Notes under the pieces: generated by a model
What the model was told of the DNA's origin: nothing
Databases searched by the model: none
Seen by the model: the letters and a program-made list of their open reading frames with translations, nothing else
Shown: positions 54,092 through 64,000 of the stretch, one piece after another
Position numbering within the stretch: position 1 is the first letter of the stretch
Layout of the letters: every line of letters begins with the position of its first letter
From: Zea mays
Lineage: Eukaryota > Streptophyta > Magnoliopsida > Poales > Poaceae
DNA length: 64,000 nucleotides
Assembly: GCF_902167145.1 (NCBI RefSeq)
Contig: NC_050097.1
Location: 45,120,095-45,184,094 of the forward strand
Direction of reading: 5' to 3'
Program-made: the position numbers and the translations under genes

Positions 54092-57000
54092 TTTGATGTA
54101 AACGTCTTGCCTAAAAACATACTAAGGCTTAATAAAAATGTTACTGTAAGAACTGAGCCCTCTTAGGCACGTGTTGGTCATCAGGGTCCTCGCCGGCCCG
54201 TCAACGGTAGTATTGGCCGTCGGCTGCACGAACCGTCTCCATAGTACCAGTGGCCTCGAGCGGCATCCCCAGATAGTTGGTCTCCGGTAGTAACGCCACC
54301 ACGAAGGCGGTCTCGCGCTCAGTCGATCTCATCAGCCTTCCTTCTCGCTAGATCGTCGTTCGGATCGAAGAACGCAGCGGATAACCAAGACCTTTTGCAT
54401 CCTTCACCGCGGTGACTCGATCGTCAGCTACGCAATCGTCTCTAGCTATTTGTATACTAGTATGCATGTCTTGTCTTTTTGTTTGTTGGTTCAGTTATTC
54501 GTCGAGTCGCTACAAATAAAACGACTTAGCTATGCAAATGGTAGACAACGGGTTGAGGAACCAGGATGCATGAGCAGATAGTAGCTAGGAGGGAGACCCT
54601 GTTGCCAGACAATGGGGTGTCGAGAAAGAAGATTGCCCTGGGCTAGCTGGCCGGGCCACGGCTTCCGATCCTGCCATCATATATATTCATATCGGTGATT
54701 CGATTCGATGGCCGATCTTCGCAGCTCCGATCCGTTGCCTTTGAGGACCCAGGTTACAGTGGGCAGCACATACTGCAAGAGTGTTGGCATGTTCACGTCG
54801 ACCTGGTGTTTCCATGCGCTGGCGTGCGCCGTGTCGGGCGGGTTCAGCTGGGCGTGGCGTGGGGGGCGCGCGCGCGCTGTTCTGGGCGGTGCGGTGCCGG
54901 GCGAGAGGGCATCCGGTCCGTGGGGCGCGGCGCTCGGCTTTGCGCAGATGCAGAGCTTCCTGCTGACGCTGCGCTGCGCCAGCTCAAGCACCCCATGCAC
55001 CGTCTGGATCAGTGGATCTGGTCCCGTCGGGGAGTCCTGACCCGTGACCGGCACGCCGCGAGATGCGCGCGTGCGCGGTGCAGTGCAGTGCAGTGCAGCG
55101 CAGGCATCGATCCGTTGGGCACGCAGGCAGCTAGCATCGTCACGTACGTCGGGACCGTTTTGAGGAGCCTGGTCCTGTCGTCTGCGCACGATGGCATCGT
55201 ATCTAGCTACAGGCTCGCTGCAGCGATCTGCTCGCCGTATCGTATGGAGATGGATGGCGACCCGAGTGTGGCCGGCCGGCCGGCAGCTCGTCCAGGGCTG
55301 CTGCACTGCACCTGCACTCGTCCGGCACATCCAACTGACGAAGCGACCACAAGCACATCCATCCATCCGTCCGTCCGTACATGCACATAGTGGCGTACAT
55401 GATTGAGACGTATCCTTTTTCAGTGCGGTGCGTGCACCGTACGTACATGTCTACGTGCATGATATGGTCCATGTCTATATACACTCCGTCAAAGATGTTA
55501 CTGGATATACGCTAGATTGTAGAAAACACAGGTACGTACGCTTGCAGGACGGATTACATAAAAAAGCAGATTCGTCACTACTCGTGTCGGGGTCACCGAG
55601 GACGACACAAATCTGGATGGTCCGTCAGATGTCTAGATACACATCAATATAATGCAGCTCTCCTTAAAATTCTAAGTGTAATTTTTTTTAAAAAAAACTC
55701 AATAGACCTCTGGTGGTGTAGCTAGCTTAAGTGCTTGACACATGACACGCGCCACTTTGGACACCCGGCATCCAATCGGTGGAGGAAGCGAGTTTCCATG
55801 CCCACATCACCCGGTGCCCCCGCCGCCGTTCCTCTACCGATCAGCTAGCTAGTCACTAGTCAGACGACGGGGCGAGGCCAGGTGCAGCGTACGGGCCGGC
55901 GCGCACGGCCGCCACTGCCAAGCCGGGCGACACAAGTGCCCGACCGACTGGGACTGAGACTGATGAGCGCAACGCGTCCGAGAGGGACGGGATGAACACA
56001 ACAACATGGCTTCACGTAATGCTTTGCTTTGGTTGACCCGCGGGGCCGCCGGGGGCTGGGCTTTCAACGACGGCATGATGGCGGCCGGCCGGCCAGTCGA
56101 TCGACGTGGGACGATGGGGCACCAACGATCTGCGGCACGGCGGTGGTTTTTACTGGCCTGTGTGTGTGCCACGACCGATCGAGCGGCCCTGGCTTTTGAG
56201 AGCCGCGGCATGTCATGTGAGCGGCGCCTCAAGTGCCGTGCATGCATGCACGCGCCCGCCCGCTCCACGCCTCACTCCACCAGCCAAGTCAGTCTCACGG
56301 TCACCACCCACCATCATCGGCCACAGGCACAGCAGCCGTCGATGCACTTTCTTTTTTTTTAATGCTAAGAGATTACGAGTCAATTAACACCATCAATCAA
56401 TCCTCCGAAAACACATAAATCTCGCGCACATGTGCATATAGGCTAGCAGTCTCCTCCTACTATACACACGAAGACAGATGACGCCGACGTACACCACGCA
56501 CGCACGCATGTCGCGGTCACGCCTTGCCCAACCCAAAACATATTATAGCGTGCGTGATGTGATGAGCGCCCCCGTTCGTACGTTTTAACTTGCGGCAGGC
56601 AGCTATACGCGTAGAACGCGATAGCCATGAGCGAGCCATGCCGTTTCCAATTAATGGACCACCACCGGCCGGTCTAAAGTCGTGCAAAACTAGAAGCCCA
56701 AGCCACTAAAATATGATTTTTTTTAGCTTCTCTGTTTCGAATAAGCATCAACCCTTCCCACAAAAAAAAAAAAATCCTAAAGTCTTATTCGGTTATTCCT
56801 ATTTATGAGGATAGGAAGTTATTCAAATAGACTTTTGACTTTACATATTTTTAAACCGTCTTAATTCTATCCAATCCACCTGATGCTTGCGTTATTTTGC
56901 CATTGAGGTTTGCGTTATCTTCAAACAATTAGCAAAATATCAAACCATACATCCAATTTTAAGTTCGCGCTCGTCACATAAAACAATTTTAATTCAATTT

Positions 57001-57286
57001 TAAGTTCGCGTTGAAAGCTAAGAGGGGTGAGTTATCTGGTACTCCAGTTTGAGAGTGTTTTTCAAATTCAACATAAAGTTTATGACATGTTTGAAATGTG
57101 AGATTTTATTCCTTTCTATTCATGCTTTCTCATGTGATTATTCAAATCTATAGGATTCTGAACTCCAAACAGATCTTTAGAGGTAAATCATATGCTCTTC
57201 TTTTCTCTCTTCTTGGAATATCTTTTTGCTCCCTCTTCTCCCTATAAACATCTCCAAATTCCTATTTTCCTTTATGTAATGGTATA
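54092..57286. other. Intergenic region without a supportable gene
   Basis: GC-rich parts (54700-55400, 55780-56330) have long ORFs on both strands, a sign of base composition rather than coding. There are short simple repeats: a (GTGCA)n run near 55078-55100 and a CATC/CGTC run at 55355-55378. A sequence with end motifs CTAAAGTCTTATTCGG (about 56777) and inverted ...AACAGATCTTTAG (about 57180) may be a decayed transposon. No RNA gene is seen. Confidence 0.45.
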
Positions 57287-58813
57287 TGAAAGCATCTAGG
57301 CCCCTGGTTGGTTTTAGTGATTAATGACAACGTAATATTATATGTGACTAACGTGTGTTTTGCAGAGACAAATGGTAAGTTAGGTCGCATGACAGGTAGA
57401 AGTACTACAACGGTGAAAACAATCCCGGAGATAAGAACTCGAAGCGACGGCTAAAACGACGGAACAAAAGGTGAAGGTCTACGGAGTCCGAGTGTCAAGG
57501 AGATGTGGACACTCGCGATTTAGTTAGGTCTTTTATTCTCTTTTAGTCGTACTATAAAGAGGGGTTGTCGATGAGTAGTTTGACCAAGAGAGTTCTAGTG
57601 TAGTGTTGGTGCACAATCACACTCATATACAGTGCTAGGTGTCACTCTAGAACTCACACACAAGTTAGAGCGAAAACCGATTTAAAAATCAGCTGAAAAA
57701 CAAGACTTAGTGTTTCTGGCTTAGGGGCACCGGACTGTCCGGTGTGCACCGGACTGTCCGGTGCACCCTCTGCCAGGTGGGGCCAGGCTGGTCCACGGCA
57801 GTGTCTTCCCTTCGCAGAAACCCGAGAGCGCAGTGTTCAGAGTTGAATTTTAGTGGCACACCGGACACCGCACCGGACTGTCCGGTGTGCACCGGACAGT
57901 GGACTGTTCACTGTCCGGTGTGCACCGGACAGTGGACTGTTCACTGTCCGGTGCGCCATGAGTCCAACGGCTCTCTGTCAGAACTAGCCGTTGGAAGTGA
58001 CCGTTGGCGCACCGGTGGCGCACCGTTGGCGCACCGGTGGCGCACCGGACTGTCCGGTGCGCCATCGCACAGTAAATTGCCTGTAACGGCTAGTTGGTGG
58101 GTGAGGGCTATTTATACCCCCTCCACCCACCATATTCAATGTCTTGCACTCCACATTTATTCCAGCACATTGGTAGAGCATTGCAAGCACCAAAAGCCTA
58201 GTGAGGAGATTAGAGAATCATAATCCGCGCTTGTTCCTCATTAGCGCTAGTGAGAGCCACCTAGAGCACACACCACTTGCATTAGGCTTCTCTTGGTCAA
58301 GTGAAAGTCTACGGCTTGTTACTCTTGGTGATCGGCATCACCTAGACGGCTTGGTGGCGTTGGGAGCTCGGTGATCACCGTGAAGATCTTGTTGGTGACC
58401 CGACTCAAGTTTGTAAGCGGTCTCGAGGGATCCACCGCGCCGGAGTGGCAAAGTATCATCTCGTAGTGAGCACTTGGTTCTTGCGAGGACCAAGGGGGAG
58501 CGATACCCTTGCGCGGGTGCTCCAACGAGGACTAATGAAGAGTGCCGACTCTTCGATACCTCGGGAAAAATTGGAGGAGTCTTCTAAACTTTGCTTTACA
58601 TTCCGCACTTAATTCAAGCACTTTACATTGTGTATTTGTTTAGCAAGTATTTGAAGTATTATCTTAGCTTTGTTACATTTCTAGTATTATATTCTTAGTG
58701 TTAGTTATTGGGGTGAAGTTGGGCTCTTGTTTAGCTCTTGCTTAGGTTTTAATTAGTGTTGATTTTTAGAAAAGCCCAATTCACCCCCCCTCTTGGGCAT
58801 CGTGATCCTTTCA
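57287..58813 (+). repeat. 5' LTR of Sirevirus C
   Basis: A 1,527 bp LTR, TGAAAGCATCTAGGCCCCTG...GTGATCCTTTCA. CACCGGAC/GTCCGGTG units cluster at 57728-58060, including longer CACCGGACAGTGGACTGTTC forms. A TATA-like TATTTATA (58110-58117) follows that block. A C-run and CTCTTGGGCATC precede the end, the counterpart of the C-run before GGCGACTTTCA in element A. Confidence 0.9.
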
Positions 58814-58815
58814 AT

Positions 58816-58828
58816 TGGTATCAGAGCC
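58816..58828 (+). other. Primer binding site of Sirevirus C
   Basis: TGGTATCAGAGCC lies two bases after the LTR and matches the complement of the initiator Met tRNA 3' end exactly as commonly described. Confidence 0.92.
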
Positions 58829-58865
58829 TTGTTGCTCATAGATTAGCCTAACCGCTAGAGTTACG

Positions 58866-61151
58866 ATGTCCGGTGGGGACGGACCTCCTCCCGTTTTTGA
58901 TGGTGACGATTTTCCTTATTGGAAAATTCGTATGGAAGCATACTTAGAGGCTATAGACATTGGTGTCTATAAAGCCGCCACACAAGGGTTCCCCGAACCT
59001 AGAGATCCCACAAATCTTGTAGGTGATGAGTTCAATTATGAGAAATGGAATGCTAAGGCCAAAAACACCCTTTTTAGAGGCCTTTGTGAAGATGTGTTCA
59101 ATAGAGTAAGGAATCATAAAAATGCTCATGATTTGTGGATGGACATTTGTGCTCTACATGAAGGAACTAGAAGTGAACGTGAGGAAAGATATCACATAGC
59201 CATGCGAAAGTTAAATTCCTTTGAAATGCTTACTAATGCAAATGCAAATGCTATGTACTCACGACTTAATATTCTTGTAGAGGAAGTCAATGGATTGGGG
59301 CTTACTCAAATCTCACAACCGGATGTTGTGAGGAAGATTCTCAGTGTCCTTCCAATAGACAAATATGGACACATTGTCACTGTGCTGCATCAAATGGATC
59401 TTTCAGTTACCACACCTACACAAATTTTGGGAAAGATCAATGCCCATGAAATGTACATGCACATCAACGACAAAGAAGAATCATCTTCCAAAAGAAAGGA
59501 TTTGGCTCTCAAAGCAAATCATGAAAGAAAAGGAAAAGCAAAAATACAAGTTGAGGAAGAATCCTCAAGTGATGATGACCTTGATGCAAACATTGCCTTG
59601 ATGGTAAGGAAGACCACCAAGATGTTGAAAAAGCTAAATAGAGAAGGCATCAAATTTGATTCAAGAAAGAAGAAGTTCTTTTCCAACAAAAGAAAGCCCA
59701 TTTTTGAGATGGACTGCTACAACTATGGTGAGCTTGGTCATCTTGCTCATCAATGCAACAAGCCCAAGAAGAACAAGTTCAAGGGCAAGAAGGAAGATGA
59801 CAGCGATGATGAAAAGAAGGAAAAGAAATTCTTCAAGAGGAAGGATGGGAAGCAAAAGAGGTTCCACAAGAAGAAGAATGGAAACGCCTATATTGTTGGC
59901 GACTGGCTCACCGACATCGAATCATCAAGTGGATCTTCTTCAAGTGAAGAAGAGAATGATGAAAAAGTTGCGGCCATCGCCGGGGACTTCTCTTCACCAC
60001 CACCATCGCCATCATCCACTTCTCACCTATGCCTCATGGCTAGGGGTGAACGAAAGGTACAAAATGATATTAATATTGATGATGATAGTGATAGTGATAG
60101 TGATGAAGAATTTGCTTCACCTTCATATGATGAGTTAGCTGACTTACTTAAAGAATATACTCAAATCATTAGAAAGTCAAAAGCTAAATGTGATAGGTTG
60201 AAAAATGAAAATGAATCTTTAAATGCCAAGTATGACATAGTTATAAAGGCTAGTGATGAAATAAAAGAAGAAAATAAAACTATGTCATCAACTGTAAATG
60301 AGCTCACAAAATCCCTAAAAGATGCTAAGGAAAAATATGACAAATTAAATGAAGCTAATAGGGAGTTGCAAAATAGACTAGTAAAGATCAAGGAAGACTA
60401 TACTCAAATTAAATTTGATCACGATAATCTTCTTGTTGAAAATGAACTCTTATCTTGCAAAACACATGAGGCTATTAACCCTGTTGTTAAGCTTGATGTA
60501 GCAACCTCATGTGATGATTTGATTCAAGAAGAGCAAACTAGTCTACATGCTGAATTGACTGAAAAAGTTGAAGTCCTGACTTTAGACAACCAAAAATTGA
60601 AGAATTACTTGACTGATGCAACTACTAGAGGAAAAGTTGCTATTGAGAATAATGATTTCAACAATGAGTTGACAGTGGATAATCAAAGGCTTAAGAATGA
60701 GGTCAAGAAACTAAAAAGTGAAAATGAACATCTTGCAACAAGTGTGCAAAAGTTCAACAAGGGTCAATACCTCCAAAATGAGCTGCTTATGAACACTGTT
60801 ATGAAAAATAACAAGAGTGGTATTGGATACAATGCTTTTGTGCAAAAGAAAGCTATCACTCAATACAAGCCAAAGCAGACTCACAAGCCTATCAAATGCT
60901 TTGAGTGTGGAAATGAAGGTCATTTTGCCCACAACTGCAAAGCTAAACCACCAACTCCCTTGCCTAAGCACTCAAGACCATTTGCTTTCAATGCTCACTA
61001 TGTTCTAAGAAAGGTTGCAAATGGAAAGATTAAGGTTACATTCCTAGGTCCACCAAATAAGAGTAGACCTAGACAAATCTGGGTGGCAAAGTCCTTAATT
61101 GAGAGAGTCACTGGTCCTATGCAATATAGGGCCCTCAAAACTCAAGCTTGA
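58866..61151 (+). CDS. gag: Sirevirus C Gag, 761 aa
   Basis: Open from ATG 58866 (MSGGDGPPPVFDGDDFPYWK) to TGA 61149-61151. The N-terminal capsid-like domain (WKIRMEAYLEAIDIGVY, LWMDICALHEGT, RKLNSFEMLTNANANAMYS) is followed by a first zinc-knuckle site in which the second Cys is Tyr287 (CYNYGELGHLAHQC), a Lys-rich basic stretch, an acidic Ser/Asp run (DDDSDSDSDEE), and a long coiled coil (about 440-650: IRKSKAKCDRLKNENESLN). A second, intact knuckle follows (CFECGNEGHFAHNC, residues 678-691), with the C-terminus near WVAKSLIERVTG. Gag forms the virus-like particle and binds RNA. The Tyr at one Cys position probably disables the first knuckle. Pol follows in another frame. Confidence 0.92.
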   Translation: MSGGDGPPPVFDGDDFPYWKIRMEAYLEAIDIGVYKAATQGFPEPRDPTNLVGDEFNYEKWNAKAKNTLFRGLCEDVFNRVRNHKNAHDLWMDICALHEGTRSEREERYHIAMRKLNSFEMLTNANANAMYSRLNILVEEVNGLGLTQISQPDVVRKILSVLPIDKYGHIVTVLHQMDLSVTTPTQILGKINAHEMYMHINDKEESSSKRKDLALKANHERKGKAKIQVEEESSSDDDLDANIALMVRKTTKMLKKLNREGIKFDSRKKKFFSNKRKPIFEMDCYNYGELGHLAHQCNKPKKNKFKGKKEDDSDDEKKEKKFFKRKDGKQKRFHKKKNGNAYIVGDWLTDIESSSGSSSSEEENDEKVAAIAGDFSSPPPSPSSTSHLCLMARGERKVQNDINIDDDSDSDSDEEFASPSYDELADLLKEYTQIIRKSKAKCDRLKNENESLNAKYDIVIKASDEIKEENKTMSSTVNELTKSLKDAKEKYDKLNEANRELQNRLVKIKEDYTQIKFDHDNLLVENELLSCKTHEAINPVVKLDVATSCDDLIQEEQTSLHAELTEKVEVLTLDNQKLKNYLTDATTRGKVAIENNDFNNELTVDNQRLKNEVKKLKSENEHLATSVQKFNKGQYLQNELLMNTVMKNNKSGIGYNAFVQKKAITQYKPKQTHKPIKCFECGNEGHFAHNCKAKPPTPLPKHSRPFAFNAHYVLRKVANGKIKVTFLGPPNKSRPRQIWVAKSLIERVTGPMQYRALKTQA

Positions 61152-61168
61152 ATTGTCTGTGAATGTAG

Positions 61169-64000
61169 GTGAACTACAAGACCGGTGGGAGCCATTGGGT
61201 TATTGACAGTGGATGCACACAACATATGACAGGCAACCCACGGATGTTCACCTCACTAGATGAGAATGTTGATGGTCAAGATAAAATCACATTTGGAGAC
61301 AATTCAAAAGGAAAAGTGCAAGGACTTGGCAAGGTGGCAATCTCAAATGATTTATCAATATCAAATGTTCTTTTAGTTGCACCCTTGAGCTTCAATTTAT
61401 TATCAGTGGGACAACTCTGTGATCTTGGACTTCAATGCTTATTCACTCCATCATAGGTTATTGTAACAAAAATGGATGATGAATCAATGGTATTCAAGGG
61501 ATTTAGATACAACAACCTCTACTTAGTGGATTTCACTTCAGAAGATGCAGACTTAAGAACTTGCCTCTTCACCAAAGCTTCTCTTGGATGGCTTTGGCAT
61601 AGGAGGCTTGCACATGTTGGGATGAGCACACTCAAGAAGGTATTAAAGAAAGATATGGTTAGAGGATTAAAGGATGTGGTATTTGAAAAAGACAAGCCAT
61701 GCAGTGCATGTCAAGCTGGAAAGCAGGTTGCTAATACACATCCCACTAAAGCTTTCATGTCAACATCAAGGCCACTGGAACTACTTCATATGGATTTATT
61801 TGGACCTACAAATTATGTCAGTGCCGGTGGCAACCTCTACTGTCTAGTGATTGTTGATGACTTCTCAAGATACACTTGGGTGTTCTTTCTCCATGACAAA
61901 TCTGAAGTTGCATCTATATTCAAGAAGTTTGCCAAGAAAGCACAAAATGAATTTGATTGCAAGATTAAGAAGATTAGAAGTGACAATGGCAAAGAATTTG
62001 ACAACACCAACATTCATGAGTACTGTGATGAAATTGGGATCAAGCATGAAGTATCTGCCACATATACACCTCAACAAAATGGAGTTGTTGAAAGGAAAAA
62101 TAGGACCTTGATCACCCTTGCAAGAACAATGATTGATGAGTATAACACACCGGAGAGGTTTTGGGCCGAAGCTGTCAACACTGCTTGTTATGCATCAAAC
62201 AGGCTATTTCCTCATCGGCTACTTGCGAAGACTCCTTATGAACTGCTAAATGGGAAAAAGCCAGACGTCTCTTTCTTCCGGGTATTTGGGTGCAAATGCT
62301 ACATCTACAAGAAACGCCATCACCTAGGGAAGTTTCAAAGACGTTGTGATATTGGTTTCCTTTTGGGTTATTCATTAAAGTCCAAAGCATATCGAGTATT
62401 CAACCATGCCACTGGCGTGGTAGAAGAAACATATGATGTGGAATTTGATGAGACTAATGGCTCCCAAGGAGCACTTGAAAATCTTGATGATGTAGGTGAT
62501 GAGCCACTTAGGGAAGCAATGAAGAACATGCCTATTGGAGCTATCAAACCAAAAGAAGATGAAGAAGAGGTGCAAATCATTGACAGGCCTTCTTCATCAA
62601 ATGTACCACAAGATGATGAAAAAGATGAGAGGCATGCAAATGAAGATACATTTGTCTCTCATGAACAAGCAAGGGTACAAGCCGAAGATGTTGATGCTCC
62701 AGGATCTTCTTCCCAAGTGGTTGACAGGAGAAACTCATCACTACTTCAAGCACATCCTCAAAACCAAATCATCGGGAGTCCTTCACAAGGGGTTATTACT
62801 CGATCACATAAACATGCTAATTTTATTGAACATCACTCTTTTGTTTCTTGTGTTGAGCCTACTTGTATAGATGAGGCGCTACAGGATCCGGACTGGGTGA
62901 ATGCCATGCATGAAGAACTTAACAACTTCACCCGTAACGAAGTTTGGACCCTGGAGAAGCCCCCACAAGATGCAAGAATCATTGGAACAAAGTGGGTGTT
63001 CAGAAACAAACAAGATGATCAAGGTGTGATTGTAAGAAACAAGGCAAGACTTGTCGCAAAGGGATTCTCTCAAGTTGAAGGCTTAGATTTTGGAGAGACC
63101 TTTGCACCGGTTGCTCGACTGGAAGCCATCCGTATCCTACTTGCATATGCATCATGCTATGATATAAAACTTTATCAAATAGATGTAAAAAGTGCATTTT
63201 TAAATGGCTTCATAAATGAACTTGTATATGTTGAGCAACCGCATGGATTTGAAGACCCTAGATATCCTAACCATGCTTACAGGTTGTCCAAGGCGCTTTA
63301 TGGGCTAAAGCAAGCTCCAAGGGCTTGGTATGAGCGTCTTCGCGACTTCCTCATCGAAAAGGGCTTCAAAATCGGGACCGTCGACACAACTCTCTTCACA
63401 AAGAAACATAACGGTGATATTTTCATTTGTCAAGTATATGTTGATGATATAATCTTTGGCTCGACAAATGACTATCATTGCAAGGAATTTGGTGAGTTGA
63501 TTTCGAAGGAGTTCGAGATGTCAATGATTGGTGAGCTAACATACTTCCTCGGCTTTCAAGTCAAGCAAATGAAAGATGGTAACTTTCTCTCACAAGAGAA
63601 GTATACCAAAGACTTGTTGAAAAGGTTCAACATGGAGAAGTGCAAACCAATCAAGACCCCCATGCCTACAAATGGACATCTCGACTTAGATGAGGGAGGT
63701 AACCCGGTTAATCAAACTCTCTACCGTTCTATGATTGGTAGTTTATTATACCTTACCGCATCTAGGCCCGATATTATGTTTAGTGTCTGCATGTGTGCTA
63801 GATTTCAATCTAATCCTAAGAAAGCTCACCTTCGCGCTGTTAAGAGAATTCTTAGGTATCTCAGGCACACCACAAGCGTTGGTCTGTGGTATCCCAAAGG
63901 AGCTACTTTTGATTTAATTGGCTATTCCGATTCGGATTATGCCGGTTGCAAAATTGATAGGAAAAGTACTTCTGGGGGATGCCATCTGCTTGGTAGATCA
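61169..64000 (+). pseudogene. pol: Sirevirus C pol, one nonsense codon, runs off the window
   Basis: The frame opens right after TAG at 61166-61168 with GTGAACTAC. The protease motif WVIDSGCTQHM comes first. TAG at 61454-61456 interrupts it between LFTPS and VIVTKMDDE; after that the frame is open to the window edge, about 848 codons. Domains follow in order: integrase zinc region ([17 protein letters not shown]) and core ([28 protein letters not shown]); an acidic linker; RT ([13 protein letters not shown], catalytic YVDDIIFGS at about 63440); and the start of RNase H (GYSDSDYAGCK). A single substitution may be the only lesion seen, but the C-terminus is not visible. Confidence 0.88.

Larger units (their letters stand above)
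57287..64000 (+). mobile_element. Sirevirus C, 5' portion (runs off the window)
   Basis: A plus-strand copia element with 5' LTR, PBS, gag and most of pol. The 3' part is outside. Gag has two zinc-knuckle sites and a long coiled coil. Pol is similar to A and B but clearly a different family (different LTR, Gag and linker). The five bases before the LTR are GTATA; the matching duplication cannot be checked. Confidence 0.93.

Noticed and set aside
54210..54345. Short minus-strand reading frame (VALLPETNYLGMPLEA) near the tRNA
   Set aside because: Open for only about 35 codons, flanked by stops, with no family I can name; too little support for a gene call.
54677..55390. Long overlapping ORFs on both strands (229-231 codons)
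   Set aside because: They overlap extensively on opposite strands in GC-rich DNA, have simple repeats, no domain and no splice context I could support.
55849..56418. ORFs on both strands in a GC-rich stretch
   Set aside because: Same reason: composition-driven, no motif, no similarity I recognise.
56777..57184. Possible decayed transposon with CTAAAG...CTTTAG ends
   Set aside because: End similarity is short and imperfect and no target duplication was found, so it is mentioned only within the spacer entry.

Overview
The window looks like a gene-poor interval of a large grass genome, most likely maize or another Zea. The evidence is the repeat content: Sireviruses with CACCGGAC/GTCCGGTG palindromes in their LTRs, a Tekay/Del chromovirus, a Grande-like element with an antisense gene, a Helitron carrying host gene pieces, MULEs, hATs and Tourist-like MITEs, nested in each other. 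The family names come from recognising lineages; no database was searched.

Layout. 1-16433: the 3' part of a plus-strand Sirevirus (A), split by a complete 13.4 kb Tekay-type element on the minus strand (1181-14533, TSD AACAC), followed by the tail of an older related LTR. 16827-26069: a Tourist-like MITE (TSD TAA) split by a 5'-truncated Grande-like element (about 16986-25896). The Grande copy has decayed pol on the plus strand and a spliced antisense gene (21846-24814), itself hit by a 128 bp MITE. 26185-39952: a three-layer nest. A MULE with long TIRs and a broken transposase holds a Sirevirus solo LTR (27895-38579, TSD ATTTC), which holds a complete minus-strand Sirevirus (B, 28278-37727, TSD AAGAG).

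40431-47550 contains the one apparently intact host gene: five exons encoding a 300-residue plant protein with repeated ELSGSDIF-type motifs (DUF4057, annotated in plants as hematological/neurological expressed-like). A hAT lies just upstream of it, a solo LTR is in intron 3, and LINE remnants plus a MITE are in intron 4. 48094-53610 is a Helitron carrying fragments resembling TIM9, NOP58 and an LRR receptor; a hAT is inserted in its first 20 bases. A tRNA-Arg(ACG) gene is at 54019-54091 (minus). 54092-57286 has no gene I can support. 57287-64000 is the 5' portion of a third Sirevirus (C), with LTR, PBS, gag and most of pol, cut by the window edge.

Only the host gene and the tRNA appear to serve the plant. 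The TE genes still open are Tekay pol plus an extra upstream ORF, Sirevirus B pol, and Sirevirus C gag. The gag genes of Tekay and B are broken, pol of C has one nonsense codon, and Grande and the MULE are heavily decayed. By-eye LTR differences of about 0.6% in both Tekay and Sirevirus B suggest recent insertion of both.
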